A stretch of DNA of 64,000 nucleotides from an uncultured Flavobacterium sp. (GTDB lineage: Bacteria; Bacteroidota; Bacteroidia; Flavobacteriales; Flavobacteriaceae). The DNA lies in assembly GCF_947632075.1 (NCBI RefSeq), contig NZ_CANRNX010000003.1, positions 1 to 64,000 of the forward strand, in the 5' to 3' direction. The position numbers were made by a program, and so were the translations under genes. The notes beneath the pieces were generated by a model that worked only from the letters and a program-made list of their open reading frames with translations, was not told the DNA's origin and ran no database searches. This document shows, piece by piece, positions 39,353 to 50,728 of the stretch. Positions within the stretch are counted from its first letter, which is position 1, and each line of letters starts with the position of its first letter.

Positions 39353-40030
39353 CTATTTACTCTTTTTTGCTTTAATAGCTTTCATTACTAAAGGTACAGT
39401 AGTAACAATTACAATTACAATAATAATATATTCAATGTAATGTGTTAAATCTACATCATAATTATCTAATAAAATTCGATATAAATAATGCCCTGCGAAT
39501 ATTAACGAGTAAGCCCAAAGGAAAGAACTTACAATATTAAAAAGCATAAATCTTTTAATTTCCATATTTGCTATACCTGCAATAATTGGAGCGAACGTTC
39601 TAATAATTGGTAAAAAACGTGCAAATATAATTGCTCTACCTCCATGTTTATCAAAGAAAGCTTTTGATTCAAAAAGATATTTCTTTTTAAAAATCCAAGT
39701 ATCTTCTTTTTGATAAAGGTAGTTCCCACTTTTTGCACCGAACCAATATCCAAATGTGTTACCAACAATTCCAGCAAAAGCTACAAGAGATGCTAAAGCC
39801 CAAACATTCATAAAATCATTTTCTATATGAATAAATTCAGCCATTAAAGATTTACTGTAAATCCCTGATAGAAACAACAAACTATCTCCCGGTAAGAAAA
39901 AACCAACTAATAAACCGGTTTCTGCAAATATGATAAATAAGATAACGTAAATACCAATTTTATGTCCGGCTATTTCTAAATTAATATAAAATTCGGGGTT
40001 AATTAAATCTGCCCAATTAAAATTCTCCAT
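39353..40030 (-). CDS. DedA/VTT family membrane protein
   Basis: FAETGLLVGFFLPGDSLLFLSG, ARFLPIIRTFAPIIAG. Confidence 0.93.
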   Translation of the reverse strand: MENFNWADLINPEFYINLEIAGHKIGIYVILFIIFAETGLLVGFFLPGDSLLFLSGIYSKSLMAEFIHIENDFMNVWALASLVAFAGIVGNTFGYWFGAKSGNYLYQKEDTWIFKKKYLFESKAFFDKHGGRAIIFARFLPIIRTFAPIIAGIANMEIKRFMLFNIVSSFLWAYSLIFAGHYLYRILLDNYDVDLTHYIEYIIIVIVIVTTVPLVMKAIKAKKSK

Positions 40031-40048
40031 GGTTGTTTGTCTGTTTAT

Positions 40049-41296
40049 TTATTCTTGTTCTGTTTGTATTGATTTTCCTTCCCATTTGTCAACTGCAGCA
40101 GTCGAAAGTGCGTTACCTAAAACATTGGTCATACTACGAGCCATATCACAGAAATGGTCAATTGGTAAAATTAATGCAATTCCTTCTGGCGGAATTCCGA
40201 ACATTGCACAAGTAGCAACAATAACAATTAGTGACGCTCTTGGTACACCCGCAACTCCTTTACTTGTTAACATCAAAACTAAAAGCATTAGCAACTGTTG
40301 TTCAATTGGCATTTCAATTCCGTAAACTTGAGCTATGAAAACACTTGCAAAAGTCATGTACATCATACTTCCGTCGAGGTTAAAAGAATATCCTAATGGT
40401 AACGTAAATGATACAATTTTTGGTTGACATCCAAATTTTTCTAATTCTTCGACCATCTTCGGAAACACAGCTTCACTACTTGTTGTCGTAAAAGCAATTA
40501 ATAAAGGTGTTTTAATATGACGAAGTAAATCCCATAAACGCTTACCTAAAATTAAATATCCTACAAAAAGTAAAACTACCCATAAAACCAAAATACCAGC
40601 CACAAACGCTAAAAGATAATTAGCATAAAGTTTAAATATTTCAAATCCGTAACTTGCAACAGCAGCAGCCACAGCACCTAAAACTCCAAGCGGAGCTGTC
40701 CACATAATGTAGTTTACCATTTTTAAAACTACATTCGCAATAGTATCAAGGGCTTTAGTTAGCTTCTCTCCTTCTTTTCCAATTGCTGCTAATGCAACTC
40801 CAAAAATAATTGAAAAAACAACTATTTGTAAAATTTCATTGGTTGCAAAGGCTTCAAAAATACTTTTAGGAAAAACGTGTGTTACAAACTGTTCTAATGA
40901 AAACTCTTGTGAATTTTTCAGCAAATCAGAAGCAGCTTCGGCAGGATTCTCCATTTGAATAGTAGTTCCTTTACCAGGTGACATTAAATTCACCAAAAAC
41001 AATCCGATTAATAAGGACACTAATGATGCAGAAATAAACCATCCCATCGCTTTTCCACCTACACGGCCAACCATTTTCATATCACCCATTTTGGCAATTC
41101 CAACAACTAAAGTTGAAAATACTAAAGGAGCGATAATCATTTGTACCAATCGAATGAAAATAGTTCCTAAAAGTTTTATATTTTTAGAAAAACTTGCTAT
41201 GTGCTCAGGGAATTGATAATGCACAATTCCCCCAATTGCTACACCAATAATTAATGCTGCAATAATTCCAATAAATAGTTTGTTATTACTTTTCAC
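40049..41296 (-). CDS. Dicarboxylate/amino acid:cation symporter (DAACS)
   Basis: AFTTTSSEAVFPKMVEEL, LPLGYSFNLDGSMMYM. Confidence 0.95.
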   Translation of the reverse strand: MKSNNKLFIGIIAALIIGVAIGGIVHYQFPEHIASFSKNIKLLGTIFIRLVQMIIAPLVFSTLVVGIAKMGDMKMVGRVGGKAMGWFISASLVSLLIGLFLVNLMSPGKGTTIQMENPAEAASDLLKNSQEFSLEQFVTHVFPKSIFEAFATNEILQIVVFSIIFGVALAAIGKEGEKLTKALDTIANVVLKMVNYIMWTAPLGVLGAVAAAVASYGFEIFKLYANYLLAFVAGILVLWVVLLFVGYLILGKRLWDLLRHIKTPLLIAFTTTSSEAVFPKMVEELEKFGCQPKIVSFTLPLGYSFNLDGSMMYMTFASVFIAQVYGIEMPIEQQLLMLLVLMLTSKGVAGVPRASLIVIVATCAMFGIPPEGIALILPIDHFCDMARSMTNVLGNALSTAAVDKWEGKSIQTEQE

Positions 41297-41481
41297 GCTT
41301 AAGTATTTTTTGAAGCGTGAAAATAGGTATTTTTTTTTACTTATGGGTTATCTATTTTTTACAATACTGTTTTTTTAAGTTTTTTTTAAGAAGTCTTCTA
41401 AAATATAAAAGATAGTTTTTTTTGAATTGGTAATAAATCAATTTGTTTGCTTATTTTTATGCCGATTTAAAAAAATTAATA

Positions 41482-43392
41482 ATGAGAAAACTACTTATTT
41501 TAACTTTAAGTATAGCAAGTTTATCTGCCAATGCTCAACAAAAAGTAATGACTAAAGAACTTTTGTGGGAATTAGGTAGAGTTAATCCGGTTGGATTATC
41601 TGAAAATGGAAAGTATTTGTATTATGCTGTTGGAACACCAAATGTTTCTGAAAATAAAATCAATACAAAATATTATCAAGTTTCTATTGATGGTAAAAAA
41701 GTTAAAGAACTGGAATCATTAGACGGATTAACAGTTGATGAAAATATTTCTACAGACGGAAAATTCAAATTATCAGACGAATCGGTAAAAATCAATAACA
41801 TTTTAGGTAAAGATTATTATCCTGAAATGCAAAAATCTAATGTTTACATTTATGATGAATTAGATTACAAACATTGGGATAAATATAACGATGGGAATTT
41901 TAATCACGTTTTTGTTACTAATTTAGAAAACGGTGAAAAAATTGACCTTTTAGAAAATGAATCTTTCAACTCACCACAAAAACCTTTTGGAGGTAATCAA
42001 GACTACATTTGGTCACCAGACGGAAAATCGGTAGTTTATGTTTCTAAAAAACTAAAAGGAACAGCTTATGCATTAAGCACAAATACCGATTTATACGAAT
42101 ACAATTTAGAAACTAAACAAACTACAAACTTAACCCCTAATAATAAAGGTTACGATACAAATCCGCAGTTTTCACCAAACGGAGAATTGTCTTGGCTACA
42201 AATGAAAAACGACGGATATGAAGCTGATAAAAACGATATCATTGTTCGCTATTTAGGAACAGATATGAACTTAACTGCTAATTGGGACGGAACAGTTGAT
42301 AGTTTTGTTTGGAGTTTAAATGGTGAAGAAATTTATTTCACAGCTCCTATTGATGGAACTATCCAATTATTCAAAGTTAACTTTCCTGGCAAAAAAAGAA
42401 TTGCTCCAACAGTACAACAAGTAACAAATGGAAATTTTGACGTTACTGGAATAGTAGGTTTCTCTGGAAATAAAATTGTTTTAACCCGTACAGATTTTAA
42501 CACTGCAACCGAAGTGTATTCTTACGATTTAAAATCGAAAAAATGGCAACAAATTACTCATGTAAACGATGCAGCTTATAAAGATATTGCTAAAGTAAAA
42601 ATTGAAAAACGTTACGTTACAACAACAGACGGAAAGAAAATGTTAGTATGGGTAGCTTTACCTCCTAACTTTGATGCAAATAAAAAATATCCAACTTTAT
42701 TATATTGTCAAGGTGGTCCACAATCTCCACTTACACAATTTTATTCATTCCGTTGGAATATTCAATTAATGGCATCAGAAGGTTATATTGTTGTAATGCC
42801 AAATCGTAGAGGAATGCCAGGTCATGGTGTTGAATGGAACGAAGCTATTTCAAAAGATTGGGGCGGACAAGTAATGCAAGATTACTTAACTGCAATTGAT
42901 GAATTAGCAAAAGAACCTTATGTAGACAATGATCGTTTAGGTGCTATTGGAGCAAGTTATGGTGGATATTCAGTTTATTATTTAGCAGGAATTCACGACA
43001 ATCGTTTTAAATCATTTATTTCTCATTGTGGAGTTTTCAACCTTGAATCTATGTATGGAACAACAGAAGAGATGTTCTTTACAAACTGGGATGCAGGTGG
43101 AGCTTATTGGGATAAAGACAACGAAGCAGCGCAAAAAACATATAAAGAATTTAATCCTAAAAATAACGTAGCAAACTGGAATACGCCAATTTTAATTTTC
43201 CATGGAGGAAATGATTTCCGAGTACCAATTGGGCAAGGTCAAGAAGCTTTTCAAGCAGCTCAATTACAAGGAATAAAATCACGTTTTGTTTATCTTCCTG
43301 AAGAAAATCATTGGGTAACAAGACCACAAAACGCACAAATTTGGCAAGGTGAATTCTTCCGTTGGTTAGATGAAACTTTAAAACAAAATTAA
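41482..43392 (+). CDS. S9 family prolyl oligopeptidase/DPP-like peptidase (start moved from TTG 41443)
   Basis: Signal peptide MRKLLILTLSIASLSANAQ; IGASYGGYSVYYLAG catalytic Ser. Confidence 0.93.
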   Translation: MRKLLILTLSIASLSANAQQKVMTKELLWELGRVNPVGLSENGKYLYYAVGTPNVSENKINTKYYQVSIDGKKVKELESLDGLTVDENISTDGKFKLSDESVKINNILGKDYYPEMQKSNVYIYDELDYKHWDKYNDGNFNHVFVTNLENGEKIDLLENESFNSPQKPFGGNQDYIWSPDGKSVVYVSKKLKGTAYALSTNTDLYEYNLETKQTTNLTPNNKGYDTNPQFSPNGELSWLQMKNDGYEADKNDIIVRYLGTDMNLTANWDGTVDSFVWSLNGEEIYFTAPIDGTIQLFKVNFPGKKRIAPTVQQVTNGNFDVTGIVGFSGNKIVLTRTDFNTATEVYSYDLKSKKWQQITHVNDAAYKDIAKVKIEKRYVTTTDGKKMLVWVALPPNFDANKKYPTLLYCQGGPQSPLTQFYSFRWNIQLMASEGYIVVMPNRRGMPGHGVEWNEAISKDWGGQVMQDYLTAIDELAKEPYVDNDRLGAIGASYGGYSVYYLAGIHDNRFKSFISHCGVFNLESMYGTTEEMFFTNWDAGGAYWDKDNEAAQKTYKEFNPKNNVANWNTPILIFHGGNDFRVPIGQGQEAFQAAQLQGIKSRFVYLPEENHWVTRPQNAQIWQGEFFRWLDETLKQN

Positions 43393-43403
43393 TTACACAT
43401 ATC

Positions 43404-43433
43404 AAGGAATCTGAAATTTCAGGTTCCTTTTTT
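43404..43433 (+). terminator. Intrinsic terminator
   Basis: AAGGAATCTGAAATTTCAGGTTCCTTTTTTAG. Confidence 0.75.
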
Positions 43434-43503
43434 AGTTAATAATTTCATCATTTAATGTAACAATTATTATCTTTATACGCCTTATAATAAAAATTAAGAT
43501 ATA

Positions 43504-44697
43504 ATGTTTAAACAAAAACTAAAACCATTCGTTGCAGCTTTAATTATTGCTTTAGGTGTTTCTGGAAATACTTTGGCTCAAGATAATTTAGTAAACGCTG
43601 TTAAAAATAATCAAAGTGCAAATAGTAAAGAATTATTCACTTTTACAGACGTAATCAATTTAGAAACCACTCCGGTTAAAGACCAAGGTTCATCTGGAAC
43701 TTGTTGGTCATATTCAGGAAATTCATTTATTGAATCTGAAATGATTCGTAAAGGAAAAAAGCCGGTTGAATTAGCTCAAATTTACACAGCGCGTAACGCT
43801 TATATAGAAAAAGGAAAAATGTATGTTAAAATGCATGGAAATGTTGAACTTGGAGAAGGCGGGCAATTTCATGATGTAATGAATACGTACAAAAAATACG
43901 GTGCAGTTCCACGTGAAGTTTATACAGGTTTAAGTGAAGGGCAAACAAGAAATAATTTTTCTGAAATGTCTAAAATGAATGAAGCTATTTTAGGGTCAAT
44001 CATTAAAAATGAAAAACTTTCAGACAATTGGTTAGAAGCATATACGGCTGTGATTGATACCTATTTAGGTCAAGCTCCAAAAGAGTTTATGTACGAAGGT
44101 AAAAAATACACACCAAAATCATTTGCAGATGAAGTAGTTGGAATCAATCCTGATGATTATATTGAAATTTCTTCATTTAAAGAATATCCATATTATTCAA
44201 AATTTGTTTTATTAGTTCCAGACAATTGGTCTTTTGATTTAGTTTACAACGTTAAAATGAATGAATTAGTAGATATTGTTGATAACGCATTAAAAGAAGG
44301 TTATACTGTAGCTTGGGCTGGTGACGTTTCTGAAAAAGGTTTCAGTTGGAAAAACGGAATTGCTTATATTCCTGAAATCAATTTCACTTCAATGACACCA
44401 GAGCAAAAAGCAGAAATGTTCAATGGTCCAAAATCTGAGAAAAAAGTTTCAGAAGATGATCGTCAAAAAGCTTTTGACAATTATGAAACAACAGATGATC
44501 ACGGTATGCACATTGTTGGAATTGCAAAAGACCAAAACGGTAAAGAATATTATATTGTAAAAAATTCTTGGGGACTATCTAACGATCATCAAGGTTATTT
44601 ATACATGACAAAAGAATATATGAAATATAAAGCAACTGCGATTATGGTTAACAAAAATGCTGTTCCAAAAGCAATTGCAAAAAAATTATCGTTATAA
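43504..44697 (+). CDS. C1B family aminopeptidase (bleomycin hydrolase-like), exported
   Basis: VKDQGSSGTCWSYSGNSF Cys; DDHGMHIVGIAKD His; IVKNSWG Asn. Confidence 0.93.
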   Translation: MFKQKLKPFVAALIIALGVSGNTLAQDNLVNAVKNNQSANSKELFTFTDVINLETTPVKDQGSSGTCWSYSGNSFIESEMIRKGKKPVELAQIYTARNAYIEKGKMYVKMHGNVELGEGGQFHDVMNTYKKYGAVPREVYTGLSEGQTRNNFSEMSKMNEAILGSIIKNEKLSDNWLEAYTAVIDTYLGQAPKEFMYEGKKYTPKSFADEVVGINPDDYIEISSFKEYPYYSKFVLLVPDNWSFDLVYNVKMNELVDIVDNALKEGYTVAWAGDVSEKGFSWKNGIAYIPEINFTSMTPEQKAEMFNGPKSEKKVSEDDRQKAFDNYETTDDHGMHIVGIAKDQNGKEYYIVKNSWGLSNDHQGYLYMTKEYMKYKATAIMVNKNAVPKAIAKKLSL

Positions 44698-44705
44698 TTT
44701 TATTC

Positions 44706-44737
44706 AAAAAAAGAGATGCCCAAACATCTCTTTTTTA
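44706..44737 (+). terminator. Intrinsic terminator
   Basis: AAAAAGAGATG-CCCAAA-CATCTCTTTTTT. Confidence 0.83.
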
Positions 44738-44753
44738 ATTTAAAACAAAAACT

Positions 44754-45713
44754 ATGAGTAAAGATTCTTTAAATATAATCAAAGATTCTGTTTCGTTAAG
44801 AGATACTATTACCTTAGCCGGACAGAAAAAACATATCATCGAAGCAATCAAACCAGATCACGTAAAAGAAGGTGTTACACAACATATTTCTGAAGTTTCA
44901 GATTATTTTGAAAAAGTGATTGCTATGTCATTAAACGCGATTCCTGAACTTTTTAAAGGCTTCTTATTTTTAATGTTTGGATTATTTATAATTCGAACTA
45001 CTTTAAAAATTGTAAAATCAAGATTTGAAAAGCGAAATGTAGACATCTCATTAAGAGGATTCTTATTATCAATCATCAAATTCGTTTTATATGCTTTATT
45101 AGTTCTTTCTGTAGCAGCAAATTTAGGTTTTGAAATGACTGCAATTTTAGGAGCTTTATCAGGTTTAGTATTAGCAGTTGGTTTAGCGCTTCAAGGTTCA
45201 CTTTCAAATTTTGCTGGTGGAGTTTTAATTCTATTATTCCGTCCGTTTGAAGTTGGAGATTACATCGAAAACAATTCTGGCACAGATGGTACGGTTGATA
45301 AAATTGATTTACTTTACACTTCATTAACCACTTCAAATGGAATAAAAGTTTTCAGTCCGAACGGAGCTTTAGCTAATTCAGTAATTAAAAACTTTACAAA
45401 AATTACTAATCGACGTTTCGAATACACCATCGGAATTGGATATGAAGATAATATTAAAACAGCTCGAACAATAATTTTTAATATTTTAACTAATGATGAG
45501 CGTGTACTTAAAACACCTGTTCCAGAAGTTTTTGTTGATGAGTTAGCGGATAGTTCTGTAAACTTAACCATTAGAGGTTGGACTTTAAAAACTGATTATT
45601 GGGCAACAAGAAATAGTTTGCAAGAAGAGATTAAAAATGAATTGGATAAAGCAGGAATTTCAATTCCGTATCCACAAAGAGAAATGCATATCATTTCTGA
45701 AAAAGATAAATAA
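44754..45713 (+). CDS. Small-conductance mechanosensitive channel (MscS family)
   Basis: AVGLALQGSLSNFAGGVLILLFRPFEVGDYIE. Confidence 0.95.
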   Translation: MSKDSLNIIKDSVSLRDTITLAGQKKHIIEAIKPDHVKEGVTQHISEVSDYFEKVIAMSLNAIPELFKGFLFLMFGLFIIRTTLKIVKSRFEKRNVDISLRGFLLSIIKFVLYALLVLSVAANLGFEMTAILGALSGLVLAVGLALQGSLSNFAGGVLILLFRPFEVGDYIENNSGTDGTVDKIDLLYTSLTTSNGIKVFSPNGALANSVIKNFTKITNRRFEYTIGIGYEDNIKTARTIIFNILTNDERVLKTPVPEVFVDELADSSVNLTIRGWTLKTDYWATRNSLQEEIKNELDKAGISIPYPQREMHIISEKDK

Positions 45714-45742
45714 AAAAAGCAAGCTTAAAGCTTGCTTTTTTA
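45712..45742. terminator. Bidirectional terminator between mscS-like and tex
   Basis: AAAAAAAGCAAGCT-TAA-AGCTTGCTTTTTT. Confidence 0.88.
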
Positions 45743-47869
45743 TTATAAAACCATCGTTAACTGTAAACGTTTTTTAGCTACATCAACTTCTAAAACCTTT
45801 ACTTGAACGTGTTGATGCAATTTAACAACTTCATTTACGTCACTCACAAAACCGTCTTTAAGTTGCGAAATGTGAACCAAACCACCTTCTTTAATTCCAA
45901 TGTCAACAAAACATCCAAAATTGGTAATGTTATTCACAATTCCGTTGTAAATATTTCCAACAACCACATCGTTAATCGTTTTTAAATTAGCATCAAACTC
46001 TAAAACTTTAACATTCTTACGCGGATCAATTCCTGGTTTTTCTAACTCTTTAACCAAATCTTGTAAATACAAAATTCCAAAATCGTTAGACACATATTTT
46101 TGTAAATCTATTTTAGCAATCAACTCTTTATTTCCTATTAAATCAGTTAAAGAAACTTTTAAATATTTTGCCATCTTTTCTACCAATGCATAAGCTTCTG
46201 GGTGAACCGAAGAATTATCTAACGGATGTTCCGCATTAAAAATTCGAACAAAAGCAGCTGCTTGTTGATATGCTTTTTCACCTAAACGAGGCACTTTTTT
46301 CAACTGTTTTCTGTTGGTAAAAGCACCATTTTCTGCACGGAAATTCACTATATTTTCAGCCATTTTCTCACCAATACCCGAAACATAACTCAATAACGAT
46401 TTACTTGCGGTATTTAAGTTCACTCCTACTTTATTCACCGAACGCATCACCACAGCATCTAACTCGTTTTTCAATAAGGTTTGATCAACATCGTGTTGGT
46501 ATTGCCCTACTCCAATTGATTTTGGATCAATCTTCACCAATTCTGCTAACGGATCTTGTAAACGACGACCGATTGAAACCGCTCCACGAACCGTTACATC
46601 GTAATTCGGAAATTCATCACGAGCAATTTTAGAAGCCGAATAAACCGAAGCTCCAGCTTCACTAACCACAAATACTTGAATTGGATTATCGAAAGCTATC
46701 TTTTTAATGAAAAATTCCGTTTCTCTAGAAGCTGTTCCATTTCCGATAGCAATTGCATCAATCTTGTAGGAATTGGCCATAGAACGCACTTTTTTAATAG
46801 CCATTGTGGTATCTTTTTGTGGTGCGTGTGGAAAAATAGTTTCGTTATATAACAAATTTCCGTTTTCATCAATACAAACTACTTTACAACCTGTTTTAAA
46901 ACCAGGATCAATAGCTAAAACGCGTTTCTCCCCTAACGGAGCAGATAATAACAACTGCGTTAAGTTTTCTGAAAATACCCCAATAGATTGCAAATCGGCT
47001 TTTAATTTAGCTTCTTGTAAAACTTCGTTAGAAAGCGTTGGTTCTAATAAACGTTTGAACGAATCGGCAATAGCTTTTTCGATATGAACAGTCGTTTCAT
47101 GATTCGGATTTTTTATAATCGTTTCTTGCATAAAAGCCAAAGCTTCTTCTTTATCGATAGCCACATCCAACTTAACAAAACCTTCGTTAGTTGCACGTAA
47201 CATAGCCAATAAACGGTGTGATGGCGCTTTTAATAACGATTCGCTCCAATCAAAATATTGCTCGTATTTAGAAGCTCCTTCTTCCTCTTTCTTAGCTTTA
47301 ACTACTTTAGTTGAAACGGTTGAATTACGCTGATATTTTCTACGTAAAGCTTTACGAACAAACATGTTTTCGTTAATCCATTCAGCCATAATATCGCGTG
47401 CTCCTTGTAAAGCATCGTCTTCATTGGCTACTTTATCATTTAAATATTTCGATGAAACAAAATCTAAATCGTTTACATTTTGTGACATCAACATTTTAGC
47501 CAAAGGTTCTAAACCGTTTTCACGAGCGGTATCGGCTTTGGTTTTACGTTTCTTTTTGTACGGAAGGTAAATATCTTCAAGTTCAGTTAAATCGTAACTT
47601 GCTTCGATTTTAGCTTTTAAAACATCTGTTAATTGATTTTGCTCTTCAATTGATTTTAAAATAGCTTCTTTACGTTTAATGATTTCTTGATAACGAGCTG
47701 AAGTTTTAGCAATCGTTTCAATCTGAACCTCATCTAAATTACCAGTTTGATCTTTTCTGTATCGAGAAATAAACGGAATCGTAGCATCTTCTGCTAAAAG
47801 TCGCAACGTATTTTCTATATTTTGGGGAGGAGTTTGTAAAAACTGTTGGATATATTGAATTACATTCAT
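45743..47869 (-). CDS. tex: Tex-family RNA-binding transcription accessory protein (start moved to MNVIQYIQQFL)
   Basis: YLPYKKKRKTKADTARENGLEPLA, VLAIDPGFKTGCKV, HhH and C-terminal S1 domain. Confidence 0.95.
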   Translation of the reverse strand: MNVIQYIQQFLQTPPQNIENTLRLLAEDATIPFISRYRKDQTGNLDEVQIETIAKTSARYQEIIKRKEAILKSIEEQNQLTDVLKAKIEASYDLTELEDIYLPYKKKRKTKADTARENGLEPLAKMLMSQNVNDLDFVSSKYLNDKVANEDDALQGARDIMAEWINENMFVRKALRRKYQRNSTVSTKVVKAKKEEEGASKYEQYFDWSESLLKAPSHRLLAMLRATNEGFVKLDVAIDKEEALAFMQETIIKNPNHETTVHIEKAIADSFKRLLEPTLSNEVLQEAKLKADLQSIGVFSENLTQLLLSAPLGEKRVLAIDPGFKTGCKVVCIDENGNLLYNETIFPHAPQKDTTMAIKKVRSMANSYKIDAIAIGNGTASRETEFFIKKIAFDNPIQVFVVSEAGASVYSASKIARDEFPNYDVTVRGAVSIGRRLQDPLAELVKIDPKSIGVGQYQHDVDQTLLKNELDAVVMRSVNKVGVNLNTASKSLLSYVSGIGEKMAENIVNFRAENGAFTNRKQLKKVPRLGEKAYQQAAAFVRIFNAEHPLDNSSVHPEAYALVEKMAKYLKVSLTDLIGNKELIAKIDLQKYVSNDFGILYLQDLVKELEKPGIDPRKNVKVLEFDANLKTINDVVVGNIYNGIVNNITNFGCFVDIGIKEGGLVHISQLKDGFVSDVNEVVKLHQHVQVKVLEVDVAKKRLQLTMVL

Positions 47870-47896
47870 CGTGTGGGATTTAAAAAGCGAAAATAC

Positions 47897-47904
47897 TACC
47901 TTTG
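47897..47904 (+). promoter_or_regulatory. -7 element TACCTTTG
   Basis: Exact TAnnTTTG, 16 bp upstream of the ATG at 47921. Confidence 0.45.
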
Positions 47905-47920
47905 TATCAATTTTAATAAT

Positions 47921-48184
47921 ATGAAATACGTATTTCTTTATTTTATCATCGTTAATTATATTGCTTTTAGCATGTTTCATTTAGACAAGAAACGTGCTAC
48001 AAAGGGCAAAGCACGTATTTCTGAAAAAAGCTTACTAACCATTTGTGGTTTTGGTGGCAGCTTTGGCGCTTGGTTAGCGATGAAAAACTTTAATCATAAA
48101 ACACGAAAAAATAGTTTTAAGATTCCGTTTTATATTATTGTGGTTACTCAAGCAGTGATTCTATTTTTTGTTTTTAGAAGATAA
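47921..48184 (+). CDS. DUF1294 family small membrane protein (start moved from 47846)
   Basis: FSMFHLDKKRATKGKARISEKSLLTICGFGGSFGAWLAMKNFNHKTRKNSF. Confidence 0.88.
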   Translation: MKYVFLYFIIVNYIAFSMFHLDKKRATKGKARISEKSLLTICGFGGSFGAWLAMKNFNHKTRKNSFKIPFYIIVVTQAVILFFVFRR

Positions 48185-48304
48185 AATCTAATTCGTAAAA
48201 ATCAACTAATCTCAGACTACATATTGCACATTAAATTTAGTTAGTTTAAATTTAAGTAATATTAAAAACTCAGTTTAACTTAAATAATTTAGATTATACA
48301 TGAT

Positions 48305-49657
48305 ATGCATATTGATAACAGAATGATTTTTTCAATTCCTAAGAAAATAATTAGTTGGCAAAAACGCTCACCTTTTTTAATTCTTATTTTAGCTGCAATA
48401 GTTGGTGCATTCACTGGTTTATTGGGATCATTATTTCAACTTACGCTTAATTTCATCTTAAATTGGCATGAAATATTTTCGAAAGATTCATCAGAATTTC
48501 CTTATTCAATCAACTATTTTTTAATATTTATAATTGCAGCCCTTATGGGTGCTTTATCTTATTTTTTAGTCAGAAAATATGCACCAGAAGCAAGTGGCTC
48601 GGGTATTCCTGAAGTTGAAGGAGCTTTAATGGATAAAAGACCAATTCGTTGGTGGCGTGTTTTACCAGTAAAATTCTTTGGAGGTTTAGCAGCTCTTGGC
48701 AGTGGAATGATTTTAGGAAGAGAAGGACCTACGGTTCAAATTGGAGCTAATTTAGGAAAAATGGTTTCTGATAGTTGTAAACTTGAAAATAAAGAATTAC
48801 AACATACACTGATTTCAGCAGGTGCTGGTGCAGGAATTACAACAGCATTTAATGCTCCGCTTGGTGGAATTTTATTTGTGATAGAAGAAATGCGTGAAGA
48901 ATTCTCTTATACCAAGACTTCAATTTTAGCTGTTTTTATTGGATGTATTTCCGCGTGTATATCCTATCAGTTAATTATAAATTCCAATCCAATTTTATCC
49001 ATTCCAACAGCCCAATCTGTTCCCATAAATAGCTTATGGATTTTTATTATTCTTGGATTAATATTAGGAATTATAGGTACTTGTTCTAATTTTTTAATTT
49101 TAAAAACACGTACTCTGCTACAAACATTTTATAATAAAAATAATTATTACTTTATTTTAACTGGAGCAGTTTTAGCAGGAATTTCTGGATTATTATATTC
49201 ATTTCGTTCAGAATTAGCTGGAGATGGTTTTAATGTTATTCCAAAAGTAGTTGAAGGTTTCTATGGATTATATCCATTATTTCTTATTTTGATATTTAGA
49301 TTCTTTGCTACTATTATCTCATTTGGTTCTGGAGCTCCAGGTGGAATTTTTTCACCAACTATGGCTTTAGGAGCAATAATTGGAGTATTGTTTGGTTTTA
49401 TTGTACAAGATTTTTTACCTAGTCATGACATAAATTTAGCAACATTTACAATTTTAGCAATGGCAGGTTTATTTGCTGCAACCATTAGAGCACCACTTAC
49501 GGGAATTGTAATTGTAATGGAAATGACTAATAGCTTTATGTTGATTTTACCTTTAATTTTCACCTGTACAGCTGCTTCTTTCATGGCTCAAACTTTAGGA
49601 GCCTCGCCTTTGTATTCAGCTATTCTTCAGACTACATTGAAAAACAAGAACAATTAA
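48305..49657 (+). CDS. ClC-family chloride channel/transporter
   Basis: ASGSGIPEVEG, GMILGREGPTVQIGA, FGSGAPGGIFSP. Confidence 0.96.
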   Translation: MHIDNRMIFSIPKKIISWQKRSPFLILILAAIVGAFTGLLGSLFQLTLNFILNWHEIFSKDSSEFPYSINYFLIFIIAALMGALSYFLVRKYAPEASGSGIPEVEGALMDKRPIRWWRVLPVKFFGGLAALGSGMILGREGPTVQIGANLGKMVSDSCKLENKELQHTLISAGAGAGITTAFNAPLGGILFVIEEMREEFSYTKTSILAVFIGCISACISYQLIINSNPILSIPTAQSVPINSLWIFIILGLILGIIGTCSNFLILKTRTLLQTFYNKNNYYFILTGAVLAGISGLLYSFRSELAGDGFNVIPKVVEGFYGLYPLFLILIFRFFATIISFGSGAPGGIFSPTMALGAIIGVLFGFIVQDFLPSHDINLATFTILAMAGLFAATIRAPLTGIVIVMEMTNSFMLILPLIFTCTAASFMAQTLGASPLYSAILQTTLKNKNN

Positions 49658-49667
49658 TAAAAAACAG

Positions 49668-49708
49668 AAAACACCACACTTAAAATATTATAAGTGAGGT
49701 GTTTTTTA
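49668..49708. terminator. Bidirectional terminator
   Basis: AACACCACACTTA...TAAGTGAGGTGTTTTTT. Confidence 0.8.
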
Positions 49709-49734
49709 AAATTTTATAAATACTATAATTTAGC

Positions 49735-50697
49735 TTAACTACTTAATGTTTTTGCAAGGTAAACCCATGCTGGTGCAGCAATAATAAACCCGATTACACT
49801 TACTGCAAGACTTGATGTTGCTTGACGTGTATAAACATTATATTTTCCGGAAATGATTACCCCAGAAAATGCCGGTGGTAACGCAACAGCTAAAACTAGC
49901 ATTTGCAGTACCAAAGTACTTAAACCAAATAAAAGTCCAACACCTAAGAAAATACCAGGCATTAAAACTAGTTTGAAGAAGGTGTTATAAGCAATTTCCC
50001 AATCCAGTTCAAATTTATATGCAGCAAGTGTAAGTCCGGCTGCAAAAACAGCAACACTTGAATTTGCTTGTGCAAGTAAACTAAATGTAGGATCGATTTG
50101 AGGAGGTAATTTAATTCCAACAAGTACTAAAACAACAGCAAGAAGTGGCGCCCAAACAACAGGTTGCTTTAAAGAATCAAGAATAGCACTTCCTTGTCCT
50201 TTAGTATTCTGATCAGTATTGTTACTACCCGAATTCAGTAAATATAATCCAATTGGAAGTGTTATTGCATTTACAACAATAGCAACAATAGCAACAACCA
50301 AACCAGTTTCAATTCCTGTTCCGTAAAGCGGATCAAGAATAGCATATCCAAGAAATCCGATAGTTGGCGAACCAGCTACAAGAGCACAAACAGCAGATTC
50401 AGCTTTAGTACGTTTAAAAAACCATTGCATCGTATAGTAAGAAACCATAAACAATACAACCAAACCTACAACTGATATGATAGTTAAGGTTGCATTTTCA
50501 AACAACATTTTTCTATCTGCTTTAACAATTGAGATAAACAAGGCCGCGGGTAAAGCGTAATCTAAAACAAGTTTATTAAATACTTGTGATTGACCTTCTT
50601 GAAAGACATTTTTTTTTCCGCTGATATATCCTATAGCCATAATAACTAAAATTGGAATCAGGTCTGAAAAAAGCATCTTCGACATAAAATCTTCCAT
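49735..50697 (-). CDS. AEC family (auxin-efflux-carrier-like) transporter
   Basis: About 10 TM helices; [46 protein letters not shown]. Confidence 0.9.
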   Translation of the reverse strand: MEDFMSKMLFSDLIPILVIMAIGYISGKKNVFQEGQSQVFNKLVLDYALPAALFISIVKADRKMLFENATLTIISVVGLVVLFMVSYYTMQWFFKRTKAESAVCALVAGSPTIGFLGYAILDPLYGTGIETGLVVAIVAIVVNAITLPIGLYLLNSGSNNTDQNTKGQGSAILDSLKQPVVWAPLLAVVLVLVGIKLPPQIDPTFSLLAQANSSVAVFAAGLTLAAYKFELDWEIAYNTFFKLVLMPGIFLGVGLLFGLSTLVLQMLVLAVALPPAFSGVIISGKYNVYTRQATSSLAVSVIGFIIAAPAWVYLAKTLSS

Positions 50698-50728
50698 ATA
50701 CAGTTCTTTTATTAAAGTTTATAAAAAA

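Noticed and set aside
47870-47980. 37-aa N-terminal extension of Tex
   Set aside because: Overlaps the promoter and start of the divergent DUF1294 gene; MNVIQYIQQFL is the natural start
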